Below, one piece after another: positions 53,465 to 63,444 of a stretch of 64,000 bases of DNA. The DNA lies in assembly GCF_020906515.1 (NCBI RefSeq), contig NC_085850.1:2108001-2172000 (forward strand). Reading direction: 5' to 3'. This stretch comes from Vanrija pseudolonga. Lineage: Eukaryota; Basidiomycota; Tremellomycetes; Trichosporonales; Trichosporonaceae. The translations under genes and the position numbers were made by a program. Every line of letters starts with the position of its first letter. The stretch's first letter is position 1. The notes under the pieces are model-generated. The model saw only the letters and a list, made by a program, of their open reading frames with translations. It had not been told where the DNA came from and did no database searches.

Positions 53465-54675
53465 TCATTGGCGGTTGCGCCGACCGCGGGGCTGGTGGGT
53501 CCACAGCCTGCCCGCGCGGATCTCGTCGAAAATCCAACTGCAAATGGGCCGGATCATGTTCTTAATGATCTCGAGGCCGTGCTCGGGACCATATTCCTTC
53601 CAGTACGCAGCCGCTAGCGCCTCGCAGACATCGCCCTCAATCTTGGTCATCTCGAAATCGGTGGGCCGAACCCGGAGGTCGATGTCTCGGTCCAACCCGT
53701 AATGACGGGTGATCCTTGCGAGGGTGGTATTGCGGCCCATAAGCTCCACAACCGTCTTGGTCGTCAGCATATGCTGCAAAGTGACGTTGTACTTACGTGT
53801 CGCTCATAGTTATTCGCATCCCGCCATTCGCTCGTGACCTCAATAGCGGCGATCTTGATATATTCGTCGCCAGCGTACTCGAGTAGCTCATACGAATGGG
53901 CCTTGTCTCGGGTGGCCGAGGAATGGGTGAGGACCTTGTCGAGGAGCCAGCCCTTACGCACTCGGACACGCCTCCCGATCTCTTGGAAAGGAGCATTGTA
54001 CGCCACATGGGCTCCCATGAACTCGCTGCAGCACTTACAATCGCCACACGGCAGCCGACCGCCCTGTCCAGCTCGGCGAGCACGCTGAAGACTGTAGCAA
54101 GGACAGTGGCGGTCGCATGGAATCCAGAACGGCTCTGGGCTCTCTGCACAGGCGTTGGCGCTGCAGGGACTCAACATGTCTTCGAGCCTGCTGTGAAGAG
54201 ATTCCGCCCTGGTTGGACAGTCAGCATCAATGAACTGGACTCGGGAAGAATTACTAGACTTAGGAAGCATTACTACTCACTTTTCAACCGCAGTGGCCAA
54301 TCTCTCGCGGGTAGCCGCATGCTCCTTCTTTGACTCTACGAGGTCCTTCTGAACAGCAGCGAGCTGTTCCTCCGTAGTCGACAGCTTTGTCTTTACTGCG
54401 GCAAGCTTGGCCTTGGCTAGCTTGTGCCGAGCTGCGAACAGTTGGGCCTTGGATTCGGCGAGAGTCTTCTCGGTGCTCTCCAGCTTGTCACGAGTGGCGA
54501 TGAGGTCGGCCTCGACTTGGGTGAGCCTGCTTTGGGTAGACACCACATCGTTCTGAGGTGAAGTGAGGTCGCCATTGCCCGTGACAAGTGTACTCTTGAT
54601 CAGGAGCAGCTCCTGCTGAGTTTCTCCGAGTTCGACCTCGGCGCGCGTGAGCTTATTGTCGGTGACAGCCAGCAT
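53465..54675 (-). CDS. RNase III-domain protein with long coiled coil and Cys cluster (family copy F)
   Basis: Three exons (54281-54675 and upstream, 53797-54208, 53465-53755) give 365 aa from the first in-frame ATG (MLAVTDNKLTRAEVEL). The frame is open upstream to 54834, so the true start may be further 5'. Residues ~1-135 are one long coiled coil with near-perfect heptads (LIATRDKLESTEKTL, LSTTEEQLAAVQKDL). The Cys cluster reads CDRHCPC ... PCGDCKCC. The RNase III domain has LTHSSAT, LLEYAGDEY with Glu242 and Asp246, and GDVCEALAAAYW with Asp311 and Glu314; all four acids are present. The last intron lies at the same codon as in B and C (ERH|). Closest relatives here are B and C, more than 40 kb away. 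Confidence 0.82.
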
Positions 54676-56034
54676 CGCGCGACTGGCAATGAGCTCCACC
54701 TCGACGGCAGGAAGGGTGAGACGACGTGAGGTGCTGGGTGGTGGGTGTTCGGTGTTGGGTGTTGGCTGTGGTGTGCGGTAGGTGTTGGCGCAGGGAGTAG
54801 GGGGTTGGGGATGGTGGTGGGTTGAGTTGTCCAACTGATTGCAGCGCGGCGGTTATATCGTGGCATGGGTGGGCACACGGCACGATGTCCTAGCACAAAC
54901 ATCTAGATACTGATGGAGGTGTGATGGGTGTATGTTTGTTGTATGCGGTGGACAGCGCCGCTGATTGGGTGCGAAGCGAGAGACAACAGACCATGTACCG
55001 TCACGCACTCGCACTGAAGGTAGTGTTGATTTGATGGTACCAAACAACTGAGGTCAGGTACCTCCTTGCCTTGTTACGCATGCATTGAGCGTAGCCTACA
55101 GTGGGTTTGATGGTGCCGTGGTCCCATGTTGCTGCCAAGCAGGCGCGGGGCTCCGCTGGTGGCACTTTTGGTGGCACCCGCGCCCTCTGGAGGATCGCGA
55201 GTCTTGGAGGCACTGCAGCTGGCATATGCATTAGCACACGTCCCACGCGACATTGGGACATCGACTGGCTCGATCTATGGGCCTCTGCGTGGCTGTGTGT
55301 ATGCGCGTGTGTGTGTATGCGGCTCGTGCCGGCTCTGAGAGCCCCGTCGCGTGTGTGCCGGCGCGACAAACCCAGCCGCCCACGCCTGGCAAGACGTCCT
55401 CCGGTAGCGAAGTTGTTAACACGACGGGTCTGCCGACAAGGGAGCTGGGTTCGATTTCCGGTGGGGCATGTCATTACACGACATGTTCGTCGAGGCCCGG
55501 TCGGCTGTCCAAGCAGGTACCGTTTAGAAGGGAGTTCCTCAGCGTAGTCCGTCTCACACCTATCCTTTGGGTTTCTTTTGAAGTTAGCAGTCAAAGGCCT
55601 ACTGGTCTCTGTCTTTTAGAAGGAGCAATTGGCGGGGCTGGGTCGACCTGATTTATTGCCACGACATCGGCCACCTTCACCCCAGCACCTGGCCGACAAT
55701 GTGGGCACCAGTTGGATTCACAAGCGCAAACAGCGAGAGCACTGTTCAAGCTCTTGAATGAGTGACTGAACGAGGTTCTTGCCAGCTGCAGTCGCACGGC
55801 GACGAGTGCTGCGACACCGCTTCGCGTGTGTTCGAGTGCGGCGTGTGTGCTTGGCGTGTGTGTCGCAGGGTAAACCATTCACCATCTACCACGCTCCTCG
55901 CACTCAGAAGAGTCAGCTGGTCGTTCAAGACCGACACGTCGACAACGTCCTTTCTCCCTTCATTCACTAACCAACCCTAACCACTTGTCTTGAGTATAGC
56001 TCTCTTGCTGCCTCTCACGCCTCGTCACTCGACA
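54676..56034. other. intergenic between divergent copies F and G
   Basis: Promoters of two diverging family members, possibly including the missing N-terminal codons of copy F (54676-54834). A TATA-like GATATAACC lies near 54853 on the minus strand. A tRNA-like segment is at 55398-55470. No protein gene is supported. Confidence 0.5.
55398..55470 (+). repeat. tRNA-like segment (pol III B-box), probably a relic
   Basis: GGTAGCGAAGTTGTTAAC fits an A-box loosely, and CTGGGTTCGATTTCCGG forms a five-pair T-arm with wobble pairs. The acceptor and anticodon stems do not close, so this is not annotated as a tRNA gene. Possibly the same repeat class as 37.8 kb. Confidence 0.4.
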
Positions 56035-57831
56035 ATGTCGACCTCGAATCATCAAGGGGTCCAGAACGCACCACCCGCGCCGTCCGTCGAGCACTCGGAC
56101 GGCAGAAATGGCGCGTCTTTCGTTCTCGACGCAGCTTCAGTAGCGAGCTTTGCTGGACTCACAGGCGTAAAGCCCGCGGACATCGAGACCCCCGACGGCA
56201 CAATCTCCGCGGTTGACGGGCATTCCCAAGAGGTGGATACCTCGCTCGAGAATAAAGACTCGACAGACATGGAGGGCGCGTGGGGTCAAGTCGCCCAATG
56301 GGGCTCTGCACAGTCCAAGAAGGCTCTCCGGCGAGCGCAGAGAAAGGGTAAAAAGTCGCGTCGCAGGGAGCTTATGAAGTACAACCTCCTCCGCGTCCCA
56401 GGTGTCAAGGCTAGCGGCAGTGTGCAGCATTCACCGGCTACTGCCGGTGAGGCCGGTCAACTGTCGCCTCCTCAAGCGTTTACCTTTGGCACTGAGGCTA
56501 CCTTTGGTTTCGCACCCTCCTTGGGCTTCAGTGCTTTCGTTGGATTCGGTCGCCCTCCTGCCGCTCTACCAGAGACCACACTCGGCCAAGCTGGGAGCTT
56601 AGAAGGCGGAACAGTTGCCCCGCAAGGTGCGCGATAAGCCTGTCGCAAGTAGGCTGACATATGGTCCAGATGGTTCAGCTGCACTTGAGGGGTCTGAAGC
56701 TCCAGTCCGACGAGAGACTGAGCTCGAGATGTGGAAGCGGATGTGAGTGCCGGTGAGGCAGACCAGCCTCGCGTATTGAGCCAACTATGCAGTGATTGCG
56801 AGCAACAAAGCAAGATTGGCCAGCTTGAGACCCGAGTCAAAGTTCAGCGCACAATCAACGAGAAGCTTCAGAAGGAGTGAGTGCGGGCTTGGAGTCTGCA
56901 GAAACAGCAGTACTAAGGAGTTGATCAGACGAAATCTCTTGCGTGCAGAGTACGTGGTGGTATGCGTGGGACAGAGCCCCTCCTGACCCCCCTCCAGCGT
57001 GAACAAGTTCAAAGCAGTGTGGAGCAAGGCCTCGCCGCGGTACTCCATCGAAACCGCGCTGGTCGACATGACCCAGTGCAAGGGCAGGATGCTGCGGAAG
57101 CGGATGGCGCCTGCCAAGGGCGAGGACCCCGAGCTGACGGACTGCACGGACGGATCGTGCCGGTGCGTCGCGTCGCGCCGCGACCGCGCCCAGGCCCCCA
57201 TCCGTGGCGTCAACAACTGGGCCTCACCTCCCCCCTGCGGGCACTGCGACTGCTGCAACGACGCCATGGTGCCGCACGTGGCGGCCAACCTCCCGGTGCA
57301 CCTCGTGCCGCAGCTGCCCGAGTCGATGGGCGCCCCGGAGATCCAGCACGAAGTCCAGCTCGCGCGCACGCACCCGACGTTCGTCGCCGACCTGGTCGAC
57401 TCGTACAAGGACCTCGAGCACGTGGGCGACAGTGTTGTCGAACTGTCGGTGCGCGTCATGATGATCATGGCTGCGGACTCGTGTCTGCCCCGGGGGTACT
57501 ATCGATCGGTGAGTCGCCTACTGTAGTTGGACGAGTATCGTGGTCTGGCAGCTAAAGGCCCACCCACTAGCGACTCAAGAGGTGGTGCGTCGCTAACAGC
57601 ACGCTCGCCCTGCTGTCGAAGCACTGGGACCTGATTGACCGCGTCCGCATCGACCCCGAGACGAGGAACGAGATCGACGAGACCAAGCTCAGGGGCGACC
57701 TGGCCGAGTCTCACATTGGCGTCATGTTCAAGACGCACGGGTGGGACGCGACGAGCGCGTTCCTCCGCGACGTGTACACGCCCATCATCGACTTTCTCGT
57801 CGAGGAGATGGACGCGCAGCGCCTGGCGTGA
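56035..57831 (+). CDS. RNase III-domain protein with Cys cluster (family copy G)
   Basis: Six exons: 56035-56626, 56670-56742, 56793-56876, 56929-56949 (21 nt), 56998-57508 and 57571-57831; 513 aa. The N-terminal ~200 residues are disordered, with a basic patch (SKKALRRAQRKGKKSRRREL) and a Phe/Gly-rich stretch; a short coiled coil (QLETRVKVQRTINEKLQKE) follows. The Cys cluster spans ~306-343 (CTDGSCRC ... PCGHCDCC). RNase III motifs: KDLEHVGDSVVE with Glu397 and Asp401, and GDLAESHIGVMF with Asp470 and Glu473. The usual Phe of LEF is His, but the acids are intact. The C-terminal half resembles copy E (GWDATSAFL, FLVEEM). The codon bias of the last two exons is much stronger than that of the first. 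Confidence 0.83.
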
Positions 57832-59012
57832 TGCGGTCGGCCGAGGGTCGAGGGTAGGTCGGTAGGAAGCGAAGGTAGGCCTGCGTGCATGCAGTGATAT
57901 CAACAATGTTTGGTCGTACGAGCCGGCGTGCAGCACCAATGCCACGGGTGTCGTCTCGTGCCACTGCATATCCATCACCACCACGACAAAAAAGCATCCG
58001 CGTGTCCTGGGCGCCGGCGGCGCCGAGTGGGCGCCGAGACACGGCCCATGCCTCGGCGGGCGCCTCCGCGACGGCATCACATGATCGGCAGGCAGGCGGC
58101 AGGCTGGCCAGGTGCGGCATGTCACTGTGCGGCGCGCTCAGGCGCAGCGGCTTGCCGCGATCCGACTTGCTGCTTGGCTGGCTCGTAGTCAGTCGGACCA
58201 AGCCGCCGGCCGGTCGGTGACCTCCATCTCCCGCTTCCGACGGAAATGGGTCGGTGGTCGTATCTTGGCGCCTGCCTGCGTCAGCCGAACGTAAGGCGCT
58301 TTGCGGGCCGCCGGTGCCAGGCTTGTCTCGCAGTCTCGCAGCCTCGCACCCGCAACACCTGTCTGTCCCTTGCCTTGTTTGCTGCCAAGCCGACAACACC
58401 ATCCCCACGCTGCTCCATGATGCAGCCGCCCCGGCTTTTGTGCGGACGTGACGATGGTGCTGGTGGTGCTGGTTGGTGATGGGTGCGTCACGGTGGTCCG
58501 GGGTGGAGGCGCAGGGATGCCCTTCGGCCTCGGAACCGGTACGTAAGCAATCTCACCGTTGTGTCCAAAGCCACGGAAAACGATAAGCACGACGGGGCAG
58601 GGAGGGTGTAGCTCTTCTTCCCCCCCGGAGCCGTTGGATGTGTGCGTCTACTTGCGGTGCCGGGGGTCAGGTCGGCGACGAGACCGAGGCAGTCAGTGGA
58701 GGTGTATTAGGCCCAGTTGTAATGCCGCAAGCTAAACGAGCCAGCCGCCCCCGCTGTGCTGCGCTGCGCTGCCCGTATTTTGTCAGATTGATTTATCACG
58801 GCAAGTCGGCCCCGACGGGCTGCCTGGCTCTGATTTTCCGGGCCGGCGGCGGGGGTTTCCCGAGATGCAACCAACGCTCGCTGCCCAAACCTGACCGAGG
58901 ACCCTCGACACCGACGACGAAGGTCGGCATCTCCCCCGACCTTGGCTGACTTTGACTGTTGCAACATCTTCTACAGCAACACTACTGCCTACACCTACAC
59001 TACTGCTACACC
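57832..59012. other. intergenic spacer
   Basis: 3' flank of copy G and promoter of the zinc-cluster gene. No gene, tRNA or repeat that I would defend. Confidence 0.5.
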
Positions 59013-61687
59013 ATGTCAGGCAGCGACGACGCAAAGGACGAGCTGGCACCGCCGCCAGCTAACAGTATGTTGGCGGGAGCACGAAAACGAGAATAGAGCT
59101 GACTCCACTCCCCCCTCAGAGGCCTGTGTAAGCCACCCTCACCCCCCGCTCCAACTCACCCCCAGGACCTATGCTACCGCTCCAAGCTCAAGTGCGTCGG
59201 GCGCGAGAACCCGCCCTGCCAGCGCTGCGTGACGCAGGGCATGGAGTGCACGTTTGACGGCCGGCGCAAGTCGAAAATGACCATGGTGGAGAAGTGAGCA
59301 AGCCAACCCGGCGCGCACAGTGGCAAGACTAACGCCGACGTAGTCGCATCTCATCGCTCGAGGGCACGCTCGAGGACATGCAGGCGCAGATGAGCGCCGT
59401 GTCGAACCAGCTCGCAGAGCTCGCGGCCCTGCAGCGCGCCCAGCCGACAAGTGAGTCATGCTTACGCCGATGGGTGGACGGTGGACGCATTCGGCGCCGC
59501 GCCGAGCCTCCATCGCCTCGTCGCGCCGCTCGGCTTCTCCGGCAACGCGGCTGACATTCTTCTTCTCTGTAGAACCCGAGCCGTCGCCGATCCCGCGCTC
59601 GCCACACACGCTCGCGCCGCCCGTCAACGCGCACTCGCTCTCGGCCATCCTGTCGCCCGCGCCGCCGCGCAGCGGCTTTGACGACGACAGCAACAACCAC
59701 TACCACTCTGCGTCTGTGCGCTCGTCCGGCAAGGCGCCGATCCTCGGCCCGACGCTTGGCGGCCCGCCATCTTACCTTCCCCCAGCGCACGGCAGCCCCC
59801 CTCGCCGAAGGGACGACGTCGACGACGACCCGCTCGACGAGGCGTCGCGCCACGGCCCGCTGCGCAAAACACTGACGCGGTACGAGCAGTCGCGCCGTCC
59901 GCCGGCGGCCTCGTCGTCGTCCAACCCCATCTCGCCGGCGGCTGGCTCCGAGCGCCCCAGCAAGCGCTTCAGAGGCGACGACTACGCGGCTGCTACTCCC
60001 AGCGACATCTATGCCGGATCCGTCCTCTCGGCGCCGGAGTACGCGGATCCCGTGGACAGCGGCCTGATCACGCCTGCGCGGGGCCGCGCACTGGTGGACA
60101 CGTGAGTGGCGGGCTATATGCATCGTTCGCTTCCGGCGGACTGGACTGCTGACCCACGCAGGTTCTTCAAACACTGCAATGTGTCGATTCCTATCTTTGA
60201 CCCGGCGGTGGACACTTGGGAGAGGTAAGTCGCCGCCGCTACCCCGGGGCTGACGTCAGCCTCCGCCGGCGGTCGGCACTCTGCCTCACATCCATTTTGA
60301 TGGTAGGCGCCCGGTATGACGACGGGCCCGAAGATAGCACGCTGCAGCGGCGACTGCAGGAGCATGCGGAATGGCTTGCAAAGAACACGTTGTTTAGCCC
60401 TGCTCCCAACGACGTCGACATTGAGACGATCCAGGCATTGGGTAAGTAGTTACCGCCGCAGCAACAACTACTAGCCGCTAACTTACCTCCCAGTCGTGCT
60501 CACCGCCTGGGGAGAGGTCCAGTGGCGGCCGGGAGGGCACACGTTCCGCCTCGCGATGGAGTCGGGCCTGTATCGCTGCCTGCCGCACCTGGTTGCGACG
60601 GGCATGGGCAGCCGGTGCGTGTACACTGCCGACCTCGAGAAGGACCGGCCGTATGTCGTCGGCGCGCGCGTGTGGCTCGCCATCCTGAAGAGCGAGTACG
60701 AGATGGCGTTCAACCACGGCAGACCGCTGTTGGTCGGCGACGACCCGAGCATCGGGCTCGGCAGGCGGCTGCTCGACCACCCACTCGCGCTGCAGACCGA
60801 CTCGCGCCTCGTCGCGCAGTGCGAGCTGATCGCCGGCCGCCAGCGCCGCCACCTCAGCTTCCAGGACCCGCCGCAGACGACCGTGGCGCAGACGGTCGCC
60901 GAGTTGAAGAAGGAGAACGACTTTTTCGACTCGTGGTTCGCCGACTGGAACAGCTACTATGGTGAGGTTTCGAGTTGTGCCTTCTGACCTCCGCCCAGAC
61001 CACATCGACATCCCGAGCGGCCACTTCCTCCGCGACGTGCTCATCACACTCAAGCACCACGCGATCCTCATCTCCAACGCGCGCCTGCTCATCGGCGTGC
61101 ACTCGCAGGCGGACGTCGAGGCGCTGTCGCCGGAACGCCGCGACGCGCTCTTCAAGGCCGTCGGCGCCGCCTCGGGGCTCGTGCACATGGCCGTCGGGTC
61201 AAAGGGGTACAAGGAGCACTTTGCGAGCTCCAGCAGCCTGACGCAGGTCGGCATGGTGTTCGCCTCGCGCCTGCTCATCCGCTTCGCGACGCTCGCGCCC
61301 GAGGCGGTCGATCTGCGGCGGACAAGCAAGGAGATTGAGGAGATTGCCGAGATGCTGCGAAGGGGGCCTGGCGCACAGCTCGCAGAGCAGATCCACCAGA
61401 TCCTCGAACGCGCGCGCGACAAGCGCGTCCTCCCGCCCCGCTCTGGCCCGGGCTCGCGCGACACCTCGCCCCGGCAGGGCCAAGCGGCGGCCGACGCCGA
61501 CGGCCGCATCGCATTCAGCATGCCCGAGCCTGCGGCACCGTACACGTTCGACCTGCTCAGCGACTTTGAGTTTGCGCAGGAGCTGTTCAGCGGCCCGGCG
61601 CTGACTGACAACGAGGCGATCAACATGTTCAACTGGATCAGGAATGACTGGCACGACCGACCGCAGGGAGGCGGGTCGGCGTGGTAG
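59013..61687 (+). CDS. Zn2Cys6 fungal transcription factor with an 8-nt microexon
   Basis: Nine exons (59013-59064, 59120-59127, 59166-59293, 59344-59450, 59573-60101, 60162-60224, 60260-60441, 60494-60961, 60999-61687) encode 721 aa; every phase fits. The binuclear zinc cluster uses Cys20, 23, 30, 38, 41 and 48 (KACDLCYRSKLKC ... PCQRC), and its first cysteine is encoded by the 8-nt exon 2. A dimerisation coil follows (ISSLEGTLEDMQAQM), then a disordered linker, and from ~255 the fungal-specific 'middle homology' domain (FFKHCNVSIPIFDPAVDTW, SALCLTSILMVGARYDD, FRLAMESGLYRCLPHL). Such factors bind CGG triplets as dimers and usually control nearby metabolic or transport genes. Targets are unknown. 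Confidence 0.88.
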
Positions 61688-61867
61688 CGCGGCGTAGCGG
61701 AGCTGGGCAGCCAGTAGCCAGTAGCTAGTAGCCCGCCGCATCTGTATGATTTACTTGCATCTGCATCCTCTTACTTTGGGGGAACATGGTCGCCGTGTGT
61801 CCCGATTTCTTCTTCTTCTTCTCGCGCGTGCTTGCTCTCTCTCTTGCCCAGTGTCCATGGATGTCGA

Positions 61868-62095
61868 CTACTTGCCGTCCTTGTGGTCGAGGTGCGAGCC
61901 GGGCGTGTGCCCCTCCCCGTGGTGATGGTGGTGGTTCTTGCCCGTACCGGGCGCGATCTCGCCCTGCGTCTGCTGGCCCGCAGCGGCGTGGTGTCCGCCG
62001 TGGTGGTGGCCGTGGTGCTGGCCGCCGGCTTGCTGCTGCGCCGCGGCGGCCTGCGAGCGGGTCTGGCGGTCGGACGTGGGCTGGGGTGCGGACAT
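61868..62095 (-). CDS. small His-rich protein
   Basis: 75 aa, single exon, MSAPQPTSDRQTRSQ start. Hydrophilic and disordered, with His clusters (QHHGHHHGGHHAAAG and KNHHHHHGEGH), about 17 His in total. Almost all codons end in G or C, which supports coding. His-rich stretches can bind Zn, Ni or Cu, but nothing proves this here. Adjacent on the same strand to a Cys-rich protein (62500-63063). No family recognised. Confidence 0.6.
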   Translation of the reverse strand: MSAPQPTSDRQTRSQAAAAQQQAGGQHHGHHHGGHHAAAGQQTQGEIAPGTGKNHHHHHGEGHTPGSHLDHKDGK

Positions 62096-62499
62096 GGCGT
62101 TGCGTTTGGTGGGGGGATGGGGCTGGGGGTGGTGGGGGATGATCGTCAGTAGTCAGCAGTGTGAGTCCCGTTAAGTAGCGCTGCCCACATGCACCCACCC
62201 CGCTACGCTACCGCACCTCGCTACTGTCGTCATGCCGCAGCCACCAGCAGCAGCAGCAGCCATCCCCCATCTGGCACATTCCTGCCGAGGTCCGCACGCA
62301 GGTCGTCGGGTGTGAAACGAGCCGCCGCGGTTGTCGCACGTCGCAGTCATGAGTCAGTGGTGGGCGATGACGACATGGCCGCGTGGCATCGACACGGAGT
62401 TCACGAGTTCACCAGCATCATCATTATAGACATCAACCCAGCTACAGAATTACAACGATGGACCACGCACAGCGGCGCACGAGCGGCGGCCTGAGACTG
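62096..62499. other. short intergenic spacer
   Basis: 404 bp between two minus-strand genes. Contains a short CAG run (near 62246). Nothing else is supported. Confidence 0.5.
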
Positions 62500-63063
62500 C
62501 TAGTTCCCGTGGGTCTCTTGGTAGCGCCGCCCCCCGTCCGTGTCGACAGCGTCGACAGCGGCGGAGGGCACAGCGGCGATGGGGGCCTCCTCAGGCCCGA
62601 TGGGCGCGGCGAGCGCGTCGGCGTCAGCGTCGACCGCCGAGCCGGCGCCGCTCTCAGCCTCGGCGATAGGCGAGGTGGCCGGCTTGCCGTCCCTACTGAC
62701 GCGTCGGCGCGGGTCAACGGGCACTTCGTGGGCGTTAGGCTGGGTATGTACCCCGTCGCCGCCTGTCCCGCGCGTGTGGTGCGCGGGGTCGTGGTGCGGG
62801 TCGTGCGGCGCGGCGTCGTCGAGCATGTCGCCGCTGGGGCGGGTCGCGTCGGTGGACGTGCTGGGGCGGGGCGCGCCGCTGCTCACGAGGGAGGGCACGG
62901 CGCGCCCGGGGCACTCGGGACACTTGCATTTGTGCGCTCGGCACCTGCAGTGCCCGTGGCACCTGGCGTACTGTAAGTTGGGTGGCGCTGGCGCGACTCA
63001 CTCGCATGAGATGCCACTCTGCTTGCATCTACACCCGGTGAATACCCCGCGAATGGCGTTCAT
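62500..63063 (-). CDS. Cys-rich (metallothionein-like) N-terminus with disordered tail
   Basis: Two exons, 63002-63063 and 62500-62962, joined over a 39-nt GTGAGT ... CGCCAG intron, give 174 aa. After MNAIRGVFTG comes a dense run of Cys pairs (CRCKQSGISCECHGHCRC, then HKCKCPECPG), 11 Cys in about 32 residues with the C-x-C and C-x3-C spacing of metal-thiolate proteins. The other ~130 residues are disordered, Asp/Ala/Pro-rich with His pairs (PHDPHHDPAHH). Splicing at the second AG is needed to keep the frame and to join the Cys blocks. Resembles fungal copper metallothioneins in its Cys spacing, but the long tail is unlike them. Metal binding is inferred. Confidence 0.62.
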
Positions 63064-63444
63064 TGTGGTTGCGTGCGATAAGTGTCGTACGTGGGGCCCG
63101 ATCTGAGCTCGTGGCAGTAGTAAGTGTTTATATGCAGCTGGTATTGCGTCGGCGTCGTAGCCGCCGACGCGGTCTGGCCACAAGTACATACACTGCACGC
63201 GAGTCCAGATAAGTGGAGCCCTGTAGTCGTCTATCCACATGCCAGGCCGCGGCATGCACGCGCTCGCATCTAGATGCCCCAGGCCACATCGAGGCCATGG
63301 GCATGATGCAAGGCAGGTGGCATCATAGGTGGCATCCCAAAAATCCCACAACCATAAAAACACGAACGAGACCTACTCTCCCCCTTCAAGCGAGCACTCG
63401 TTCCCACCCCTGACTTGACCCGTCCTGACGAGTATCCCACCCAC
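63064..63444. promoter_or_regulatory. divergent promoter interval
   Basis: 381 bp between the ATGs of the Cys-rich gene (minus) and the PY-motif gene (plus). Rich in CATG and AT near 63340-63360. No gene is supported. Confidence 0.45.

Noticed and set aside
59329-60174. 281-codon minus-strand frame
   Set aside because: Antisense to the zinc-cluster factor; Arg-rich shadow.
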